Part shown: positions 55,702 through 64,000 of the stretch, piece by piece
Position numbering within the stretch: the stretch's first letter is position 1
Layout of the letters: each line of letters begins with the position of its first letter
Assembly (NCBI GenBank): GCA_029204225.1
Contig: CM055101.1
Location: forward strand, 4,579,246-4,643,245
Direction: 5' to 3'
Length of the DNA: 64,000 nucleotides
Source of the DNA: Diphasiastrum complanatum
Lineage: Eukaryota > Streptophyta > Lycopodiopsida > Lycopodiales > Lycopodiaceae
The notes under the pieces: generated by a model
Told to the model about the DNA's origin: nothing
Database searches by the model: none
The model's input: only the letters and a program-made list of their open reading frames with translations
Position numbers and translations under genes: made by a program

Positions 55702-56610
55702 GTGATTGATCTACTTGAGCTCGTCATTGTATCCCATAGTGAGTCAGAGTCACATATACAGGTTCCTACTGATGTTGATTCACATATACAAGTTGTGGCT
55801 GATATTTTCCTTGATACTGATATAGCATGCTATAATACTATTGATGATGCCGTTGCATGCTTTGATGGTGCTACCGATGTTGTTGCATCCTATGATATTG
55901 TTCTATGCTTTGATACTGATATAGTATGCCTTGCTACTATTGCTGATGTTGCATGCTTTGATATTGTTGTTGAGTACTTTGATGCTACTCATGTTCCTGA
56001 CTGCCATGCTATAGATATTGTGGCCTATGCTCCTTATTTCAATATTATTCATGGGTCTACGGTTGCTCTTTTAGATGATTTGGCTACTCCAATAGATCTC
56101 AATATGGCATATTGTTCTACATTTCATAATGGTCCTATTGTATACTCATCAGCTTATTTTGATGATACCCGTCTAGATGAGTATGCGGTTCTTCCAGATG
56201 CATATTTAGGCCAGAACTTATCAATTGATGCTTCTGTTATTATGCCAATGTATGTTGTTCCATTTGTGGATCACATTATTCTAGATGCGGGGCGAGAGTA
56301 TATTTCTTTAGTGGATACATGCAATACACATTCGTTTATTAGCAGTTACATTTCCACCAGGATTCGTACTACACCTGCTCCTGCTTCCCAACCTCTCAAT
56401 GTTGAGGTTGCTCATTCCCATTCTTTTCCTAGTTCTCAGATGTTTTAGGGCTTGGATTATCGCATTGGTGATTTTTTCTGGTTAGTCAGATTTCTACATC
56501 ATTCCTCTGGAGCCCTATGATATTATTTTTGGTGCAGACTGGTTCTCTTCACTTGGTACTGTTGCTGCGGATCTCTCCGAGTAGACACTTTCCTTTACTC
56601 ATGCTGGTCA
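55702..56610 (+). pseudogene. Element G Asp/Cys repeat region and gypsy protease
   Basis: The open frame 55702-56448 has an acidic region in which units such as DDAVACFDGATD, DVVASYDIVLCFD, DIVCLATIAD and DVACFDIVVEYFD follow each other (about 55800-56000). The protease follows: LVDTCNTHSFISS near 56310 matches the gypsy form DTGATHSFIS, with Cys in place of the catalytic Gly. After a frame change, IIPLEPYDIIFGADWFSSLG (about 56500-56560) is the C-terminal part of a gypsy protease. The repeat region is not known to me from other elements. Confidence 0.65.
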
Positions 56611-58506
56611 GCATCATTCACTTGTTGGTATTGATTACTAGGGTGACTATCAGTTGGTTACCGGAAAGCAGTTTATGCATAGCCTGCCAAAGGCTCACGA
56701 TGTAGCCCTTCTTTCCATTCAGAGTACATCAATTGCTGCTTCACTTTCACCATCCGTGGGTCCTCTTCCTTAGGTTGATGTTGCTCCGGATTTACAGGTT
56801 GTTGCTGTGTGCCTTGTGCCTATATGCCTTGATTCACAGATATCATATTCAGTGGATATCCTCGGATGGAAAATGTGTAACGATAAGGGCCAAAGGCGCA
56901 TGAATCATGTCAGGAATTGTAGAAATATCATGAGGCAGATCACAAACCTCAAGCAGAAATCCATGGAATAAAGCAAAAGAAGACATCAGCCATAACAGAC
57001 TCAAGAGATGGAGATATAGAGACCAATGGAGAAGATACTGCACCAGCCACCGAACCAGCAGGGCTATCTGAGGTATGCACAAAAGCAATAGTAGAAATAC
57101 CACCAAGGTATACGGCCTCAATATCAATGAAACCAGATGGTCACTATTACTTATCTAGGGTGTTTATAATGCTGGGATCTTTCTAGATGAGTATACAGGC
57201 ATCCTTCAGTCTTCTTGTGTTTCTACATATAGGTTTGCTGCAGTCCATGCCGATGGTATACACTTTTGGGCTTTTTATGCATTAGACGTTTTTCATGCGA
57301 CTGATTCCTTTCTATCTCTTGATCCGGGTGATCTTTAGGTTTCCCGTCATTTCGGGTTGCTCCATATTGCTTGGTCTCCGATGTTGAGTTGCCAATTTTT
57401 TATGGTGTTCCGAGACCATCAGAATACCTTGAGAGAGTTCCTTCTCCTCTCTTGGATAGTTTTTGGGGATGTTGCCACCATATACTTCAGTGTTGCTCAT
57501 ATGTGCTTTGATACTCATTCTCAGCTACACGTGGATATTGCTTTGATGCTTGCTACTGATGTTGTGGATCATGTTCCTCGTTCCAGTGCATTTCTTCTAT
57601 TCCTCACTTGTGCGCCTGGTGTGTACTTTGGGATTACACTTGCGGCCAGTTCCGATGGGTCATCCGATTCTCCATCCGTTTTTGGTGTATCCTATGATGG
57701 ATTGGTATGTCTATATGAGGTCTTTCTGGATGAGTTTTTCGGTTATAGTTATTCAATTGGTGCCTCTACTATTTCTAGATTTGTTGCTATTGCTTTCATG
57801 CATCAAGTCTTTTTAGACGATGCATTGATTTCTTGGATCTTCGGGAGCTTTTGGCATGCTGCTCTTCTCGTGATATGGGCCTTGAGGGTATCATGTGCCA
57901 TTGCTAGTTCTCATTCATGGGCCTTATAGATACCTTGGGCTTTTGACCATGCTGGTGCATATTTCTCCATTTTAGCTATCCTTTGTCGGAATGATCTCTT
58001 TATGCTCCATGTTTCATGGCATATCGCTTGCTTTTCCATGATGTTACAACGTGCCTGTCATCCTGCTTATGTTCCAACTCCTTGGTGCTGGTCTTCCGAT
58101 GCTACTATCTTTTCTTGGGGCACCTTGCACATATGGTTGATGGTTACATGTATGATGCGGTTATTAGTGATGATTGTCCATCTCTTTTCCAGTTTGCTTA
58201 TTGGCTTTCCATTGCTGATGCAGTTCTACCTTCTCGGGCTTTTTGGATACCTTGGTATTATGTCCCTATCTTTTGGGCTGATCCTCTACTAGCTTGGGCA
58301 TTACGGATACCTTGGCATTCCTGGTTGCTGTTTGATCTTCTTTTGGATCCTTGGCATTCCTGGTTGTTCCATATTGCTTGGTTTCCGATGGCGCGCCCGA
58401 GATGTTCCCTTCATCACCACGATGTTGATCCTGAGTTGTTCCCTTTCTTACCAGCTGCCATTCACCAGGTTCGCCTTCACCATAGTCGACGCTGCCGACA
58501 AATTCA
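56611..58506 (+). other. Element G middle, no domain recognised
   Basis: Long T-rich open stretches rich in Phe, Leu, Trp and Cys lie at 57357-57929 and 58016-58513, but no RT, RNase H or integrase motif could be read in any frame. Short phrases recur within it, such as IPWHSWL- and HIAWFPM-like stretches (about 57360 and 58370) and TTGGGCTTT/CCTTGG motifs, so part of it may be internally duplicated. The purine-rich segment 56870-57130 differs in composition and may be foreign. Confidence 0.35.
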
Positions 58507-58680
58507 GTTTTGATCCAGTGGGATGGTCGTCCTGTTGAAGAGGCCGCATGAGAGCCTATTGATGTCTTTTATCATACACCATCACTTTCGGATCAGGATC
58601 GTGCTCTTGTTGCACTTGTTGATTCCTCTACATCAAATGCTACTCTAGTTGTTGATGCACCAGGGCTTGTTGCTGTTTGA
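58507..58680 (+). pseudogene. Element G chromodomain-like Pol tail
   Basis: Reads VLIQWDGRPVEEAA, a TGA, then EPIDVFYHTPSLSDQDRALV, to a TGA at 58680. The pattern VLIQW-x-G-x-P-x-E-E-A-x-W-E is the core of the chromodomain at the C-terminus of chromovirus integrases, which can direct insertion to heterochromatin. Here the last Trp is a stop. The rest of integrase is not recognisable upstream. The polypurine tract and LTR follow about 40 bp later. Confidence 0.6.
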
Positions 58681-58718
58681 TCCAGTTTTCTTTTCGGTAG
58701 TTGGGTCTTTTTTTTGTG

Positions 58719-59169
58719 TCGGGGAGAGTTATGGACTCGACTCATTACACGTCCATTTTACATTTACTTTACTTTATGCATAAGCAGGCCTTGGGCCCTT
58801 TATTATTCATTATTGACGCTTAGACTTCATGGTTGGCCTTGGGCCTTATTATTCATTATTTGGACATATTATTAGAGAGTGGGGGCGTTTTTGGAGGGCG
58901 CACTATTATCCCTCCCAGTTGGGCGCCCTTGCCACTGGAAGCTTCATTTTTAGGGCTTCCTTTAGGCTATAAGTAGGGAATCTGTGTCATTTGTTATTCA
59001 TCTGATGATATTGATCTTTCTCTTTAGTCTCTTTAATCTCTCTCTTTCCTGCTATCTAGGGTTAAGTCTTTGCTTATGTGATGCTTTCATAGCTTAGCTA
59101 GGGTTAAGTCTTGCTTATGTGATGCTTTCATAGCTTAGCTCTAGATCAATTGTGGCTTCATTCGTAACT
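58719..59169 (+). repeat. Element G polypurine tract and 3' LTR
   Basis: TCGGGGAGAG (58719-58728) fits a chromovirus polypurine tract. The LTR starts at about 58729 and ends TTCATTCGTAACT near 59169, roughly 440 bp. It contains the 41-bp tandem repeat (about 59057-59140). The exact start is uncertain. Confidence 0.65.
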
Positions 59170-61748
59170 ATGAGCCTTGAGATATTTGAGCTAGTCGTTT
59201 AAGAATGGATGAAATTATTCAAAGTAGTCTAATATTCCTACCATCAAAGTCTTAATTACAAACTACATGGGTCCATTACGGTGTTTTGAGGCCATGTTTG
59301 GTGGTAGTGTTTGCCTATAAGCTAGAGTTTTGTTAAAGTGCAGCGCACAACTACATGACATGTGTACTATCAACTTCTACCAGTGATGTGCTAAGCTACG
59401 TCATGCACTTGCACTAGGGATTGAGTTTGGATGAGTTTAGGTTGAGACTTCATCCTCCTCAAACTCCTTTATTTGTCTTCCAACTTTAATGGTCTTGCTA
59501 AGTTTTACTCCCTTTGGGGTTAGTCAAGTTATGGTCTCTTTGGTATTCCGACATCATTGTATTATTCAACATTTTTCCTTAGTGATAAGCCACTCAGGAA
59601 TTGGCAATGCACTCAAACCTTTGGCTAAGGCCATGAGTTGATGGGTCAGGTGGTGTGAATCATCTCAAGTATTGATTTGACAATATTTTAGCCCCCTATA
59701 AGGTCTCGTGTTGTGTGGATTTTGATTCATTGTTTTCTAGGCTTGTCAACCATGGCTAGTTGCAAAATATAGAGTGAAACTAATAAATTATTGAAATCCT
59801 ATGTATTGGACTAGGGGTTTCAGCTTCTACTTCCAGAATTTAACATTGTATTTCTAGGTATACAAAGAAACCAAAGGAAATCGGATGGTGGACAACCCAA
59901 CCCAACCTAGCCTAGATCAAACAGATCTAGCCCCCAAGCTATGGACCACACAAAGCTCAATAGGAGAGAGGTTTCACACTAGCAACACGTAGCTACAATC
60001 ACCAAAATCAAGCATACACTAGTGGCAGACCTATGGGTATACTTATACCCTCCAAGGCACCTCCGCCACTAGTAGTAAATTGTGACACCTCACTTGACAC
60101 ATCAACAACCTAATTGGGCTCATCCACTTCTCATCCATGAGTCAGTGTTAAATTTATAACAGTCCACCATCTTGAGTTTCAGGCCATTAACCATTAACTA
60201 TGACTTTAATACCATGAAGGCTCCAACTCCTCAAAATCATAATTAATTTGCAGGTCGAGCATGCCTATCGACCTTCGTACAAGATAATTAATCCGAGATC
60301 AGTCCAAATGTGGGAATGACATTCTCGGCCTTAAAGAATCTATGTTCACTAAGTTAAAGGGCACATTGGGAAAAACAAAAAAGTGGTCACAAGTGATTTT
60401 ATGTATAGTAGGCAAACAATATATACGAATGATGGAAATAGCACGAATTTGGACAATCATATAGTTTCTAGCTGACAAGTGAAGGGTAGCAAAATGGTAG
60501 ACCAATGGATTGTAGATTGAGACAAAATCGTGACAATGCAGTGCAATAAAATGCCGAGGAATGGCATTGACCAAACTAGAAAGCCTATTTTCCTCACAAT
60601 TTTCAAAAGGATAACAATGATTGTTAGAGTGCTCAAATCTTGAGACATATCTAACTATGGGAATAATGTGTGATATGGAGAGGGTCAAGTTCACTGGTAG
60701 GCAAATCATGTGAACAATGATCAATTTGCAAGTGCCACATAGGCAGATTGTCATGGTATATATCATGGGCTCCATATCATTTGCCTACCCTGAATGGCAA
60801 TTATGCTTAATCTTTTAAACATAGTGAGAGGTCTATCCTAAACAGATCTTGAAACTAAGGTTTGGGTAGACAGGTCCTGCTCCTAAATAATGAACTTTTT
60901 GAAGTCCAATTTGGCAAGAACTGAAAAATCTTGCTCTTTAACTAGAGGTAATATAACCATCATGCAGGGTGATTTAGTCTTCTATCAACTTACTTTTTTG
61001 TAGGCACATTTGAGAGTCACAAAATTCTCTTCATTGTTTCTCTAATCCATGCCGAAATACCCCCAAAAATAGATGAGCTTGCTTAGCTGAACAAAAGTTC
61101 ATAATTTACATTTCCGCTAAGTTGATGAATTTGACAAGATGTGTCCAAGCAATTGAGCATAAAATGGGAGGCACTTTTGAAAAACCTTCCACTTTTTGCA
61201 ATTTTAGCACAGACAATAAGAGATCACCAAGAATCATTTGGTGCAAAATCATGCAACCTGATTCTTGACTTCATGCGCAGCACAAGTATTAGCATAAAAG
61301 ATATAAAAGATATTGCTCATGAATGTAAATAGCTTATTCTCTTTTTTCAAAAAATGTAAATACATGGCAGATACCTCATGTAGTTTAAATTATCTGTCAT
61401 GGTTTTGCTTCAAGTAATAAGAAGCAAGATAAAAAGGCATGAACCTAGAAATATGAATCTCTGCATTGGCATACAAAATAGTCATAAAAAATCAAATCGA
61501 GAGCAAAATTCACAATTTAGTTAACTTGCAAAATTTCCCTAATATGAGGTACAAATGCAGTCTGTTGAACCAGAAATTTGCAAAAACAAGGCCAAAAAGA
61601 TAGCAACCACAGAGGAAAATTTAGGTTGCAAAGGCAAACAGACACCTTGTTCATATGCATTCAAAGCAAGTACAATGAAATCAATTTTCTCAGCTTCACA
61701 GACAAAATTTAGGCCATGTAACGTGGACAATAATAATCTCCTGGAAGT
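59170..61748. other. Intergenic sequence, no gene supported
   Basis: AT-rich sequence between element G and the ALY gene. The longest open frame (60299-60775, minus, 158 codons) has no recognised domain and a composition compatible with chance. No LTR ends, PBS or tRNA were seen. Confidence 0.5.
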
Positions 61749-61754
61749 TTTATT
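61749..61754 (-). terminator. Candidate polyadenylation signal of the ALY gene
   Basis: AATAAA on the minus strand, about 130 nt downstream of the ALY stop codon. Confidence 0.45.
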
Positions 61755-61882
61755 GTGTATGACTGTATTCTGAACTGAAGTTGTGTATAAACAAGAGCTT
61801 ACAAAAGCCTATCTGCAAATATGGGCAACAACCTCAGGGCCAATAAGCTTGACATAAAACCCTCAACCTTCGACAAACCAAA

Positions 61883-62569
61883 TCACATAGTATCTGCATG
61901 ATAATTTTCAAGATCAGCATCCAAATCTTCAGCAGTTTTCTTCAATGTAGAACCTTCACGACCTCTGCCTCTTCCACCACGTCCACGGATAATCCGTTTA
62001 TTTTCCAATCCAGCAGGAGCACGTCTTGGAGCTCTGTAAAATATGGATTATAAAAGATTAGCATGCTAAACCAGAAACACGAGTTGCATGGATAGATAAC
62101 CACGGTCCAGAAATGAGTTCAAACCATGCACTGCTTTGGTAAGACTCTGCATGCCCACACTGAAATCTTCACAAGCAACATGTGAAGCTCTCTCAACTTA
62201 CATGTGAACTCCAAACCCTCCTCTATATGTCAAATTTGAACCTCCAGATCGTGCTGATCGATTTTCACTAAGGCTTCCACCAATGACCTCTATCTTCATG
62301 GGCTTTCCATCAAGTTGTACATTGTTGTACCTTTTTATAGCAGCGATAGCATCTGCTTTTTTTGTATATACAACCTCAGCTGTCCCCTATTACAAGATGA
62401 CATAATTTCAGGTAAAAAAGGTGAAGGCTGAGATACCACCGTTCAACTCCAAATGTAGCTAATAGCACAAAGACATGGCCATTGGGCTGACATGTCTCAC
62501 CTTTGACCGCCCGATCCTATCATAATTGATAGAGCAACGCTTGAGTTCACCAACTTCAGAGAAAAGTTC
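61883..62569 (-). CDS. ALY: ALY/REF mRNA-export adaptor (THO complex subunit 4), three 3' exons
   Basis: Nuclear RNA-binding adaptor that links mRNA to the helicase UAP56 and the TREX export complex. Three minus-strand exons join in frame with GT-AG introns: 62501-62569, 62202-62386 and 61883-62033. The first gives ELFSEVGELKRCSINYDRIG, the middle of an RRM. The second starts GTAEVVYTKKADAIAAIKRY (RNP1 region) and continues YNNVQLDGKPMKIEVIGG, then an RGG-type spacer. The third gives APRRAPAGLENKR, IRGRGGRGRGREG and the C-terminal UAP56-binding motif KTAEDLDADLENYHADTM, then TGA. No stop or frameshift was seen, so the gene is probably functional. The N-terminal exons, with the start of the RRM, lie beyond the right edge behind an intron of at least 1.4 kb. 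Which ALY paralogue it is cannot be told. Confidence 0.94.
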
Positions 62570-64000
62570 CTGCATAGAAAATACATCCTTATTGAAATCT
62601 TATAACAGTCATATGATTTCGAAATGCCAAAGGTTAGCAAGCAGAAATTGCATTTTTGCAGTTATGAACCCCTCATGTAAGCTGGAATAGGAGGTTACAT
62701 TAGATTTATTTGCCATTGGTCCGAAATACCTACCTGCTTCTGGCATGACCTACTTTCCACACAACGTAGGTATGCAGCTTGAGGTGGCAAGAATTTGCTC
62801 AAGTGAACCTTACTTCTGAGCTCATTGTTCCAAGAGAAAACTACTAAAGTTAGCTCATTATCCTCTGCCACCTAGATATAATAAAGCTTATATTTCAAGA
62901 TAATTTTGGTCCATCATCAATTTCAGGCTTATGAGCTCCAAAAATTACACTGGACACCACTGCAGGTGCAGATAATCCATTTCTCACCATCCCAGAAACT
63001 TCATAAATAGCTTAGCTGAAGGCTACTTAAAAAAGGTTAAATCAGACACCTGATTCCAATGGTTCATTGTTTTTATTGTAGTGTTCATACATTGTCAAGT
63101 GGAGGTTATACTTTTGACAGCTTCCTAGGAAAGGCTCCTGCTTACGGTTTATAGTTTAGCATATTCAAAACATGTTCTCATGGGACAAGAAAGATATGTA
63201 GTATCTAGGTACCTTCCAGCTTGTAACTTCCATCACATAAAAATAAAACTGTGATTTTGGGCAAATTTTTTGATCTCTTTAAGGCTCAATATATGCCCCA
63301 TACATGTGAACGACTTAATCAATCCTGCATGATTTCTCTTTGTTGAATGTTGTAGCGTACTCAATACCATGGCCTAAATTCAAATATCGAGCAAAAGAAT
63401 AAATGAAGCCAAAGAAGGTTGCCATCAATGCCAACACAAATTTGAGGAAGTTTCCATCAGGTGTATAGAACATCCTGAACTAAAGGAATTTCTATGAGTA
63501 TTGATGCTTCAAGAGGTGCGTGTCTCCTGAGTTAAAACGACAGATTCTACTTTGTAGGAAAAATTGAGTTCCTCATTGTTTTCAAACCAATTCAAAGACA
63601 TGAAGGTAGAAAATGCTTTTCTGTGTGCACGAGTACAAAGGAGAATAGCCTCCAGGCCCTAAATCTCAATCTACAGTTCGGCTCAACAATACAGACGTTA
63701 CTCTGTACGAACACTTCAAATTCCTCATTGTTTCAAACCAATTCAGATACATAAAGGTAGAAAATGCTTCTGTGTGCACTAGCACAAAGGAAAATTCCCT
63801 CCCTGTATATGCATTGAGGCTGTCTAGATATGTCAAAACCTTTTAAATTTCAATAACTGCTAATTCATATAATACCTGTTCTTATCTTGAGGCCCTAAAT
63901 TTCAGTCTACAGTTCAGGTACTAACTTCTAAAACAAAGCTCCTCTCAATGCTCAGTTGTCATCACCCCTCCTGTAAGCACAAATGGACTGAAACAATGGT
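62570..64000 (-). other. Large ALY intron (part)
   Basis: No exon-like sequence was found that could encode the missing RRM start (YGVSNEDIK-like) before the right edge, so the whole stretch is read as intron. It contains an imperfect duplication: 63569-63654 and 63721-63804 share CTCATTGTTTCAAACCAATTCA-like and GGTAGAAAATGCTT-like sequence. Confidence 0.65.

Larger units (their letters stand above)
52396..59169 (+). mobile_element. Chromovirus-like Ty3/gypsy remnant G
   Basis: Two LTR pieces share a 41-bp tandem repeat and the same end (TTCATTCGTAACT). A Met-type PBS variant follows the left piece. Between them lie a gag-like ORF, a gypsy protease and a chromodomain-like tail, but no recognisable RT. 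The 5' LTR is cut down to its last ~150 bp at the join with gypsy C1. An E-family solo LTR sits in the leader. Confidence 0.72.

Noticed and set aside
57357-58513. Possible multi-pass membrane protein (Phe/Leu/Trp-rich open frames of 165-190 codons)
   Set aside because: The composition follows from T-rich DNA, frames overlap each other, and no start or domain is convincing; left as unassigned middle of element G.
60299-60775. Minus-strand open frame of 158 codons between element G and ALY
   Set aside because: No domain, no homologous phrase recognised, no promoter context; length is possible by chance in AT-rich DNA.
62756-62880. Additional ALY exon upstream of 62569
   Set aside because: Translation of the minus strand gives no RRM start (no LDYGVSNEDIK-like residues) and no suitable splice donor in phase was seen.

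Overview
This window is a piece of a land-plant nuclear genome. It consists almost entirely of nested, mostly decayed LTR retrotransposons, with the 3' part of one cellular gene at the right edge. The evidence for a plant is the Ty1/copia and Ty3/gypsy families, with initiator-Met-type and Asp-type primer-binding sites (PBS), and a spliced ALY/THO4 mRNA-export gene with GT-AG introns. The density of elements and an ALY intron of more than 1.4 kb suggest a large genome. The species cannot be decided from the sequence.

Layout, left to right. 1-3977: copia A (+), entering from the left. It is inserted in copia B1 (-, 3978-6385), of which only the 5' LTR and gag are inside the window. 6386-8292: LTR-like debris, then a reversed gypsy-C fragment (C2). 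8293-9345: a copia IN-RT fragment (D2). 9346-10355: LTR tails. 10356-12255 and 23407-about 24960: a gypsy-type element (PBS, gag, then an unrecognised ORF called F here). It is split by copia E (12256-23406, TSD AGTTG), which is itself split by the young copia H (15324-21480, TSD GAGAT). 26564-28858: a second F copy. 28859-30189 and 36260-37752: a reversed gypsy-C 3' LTR plus a third F copy, split by copia B2 (30190-36259, TSD TGATC). 37757-42038: copia D (-). 42039-42880: an F C-terminus followed by a diverged C-type LTR. 45446-52395: gypsy C1 (+), with 5' LTR, Asp-type PBS, a repeat-rich leader, gag, PR, RT and RNase H. 52396-59169: a chromovirus-like remnant G (gag, PR, chromodomain tail, no RT seen), carrying an E-family solo LTR (53100-54486, TSD GCTGT). 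61883-62569: three 3' exons of ALY/THO4 (-).

Most coding copies are broken. In gypsy C and the F copies the reading frame is largely kept and the breaks are mainly in-frame stops that look like C-to-T changes (CAG to TAG, CGA to TGA). This is the pattern expected from long methylation and silencing. The exception is copia H: its pol frame is open over 1056 codons and its LTRs differ at only about five positions.

The most interesting item is F. It is a protein of roughly 800 residues with a low-complexity region, a coiled coil and a conserved C-terminal block (motifs W-x4-FE, QLRV, DKIT, NWPII). It is present in at least three degenerate copies plus a C-terminal stub. Two copies place its stop codon 46-49 nt before a C-type LTR, so it appears to be an extra 3' ORF of the gypsy-C lineage, in the position of the env-like ORF of Athila elements. 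I do not recognise its sequence.
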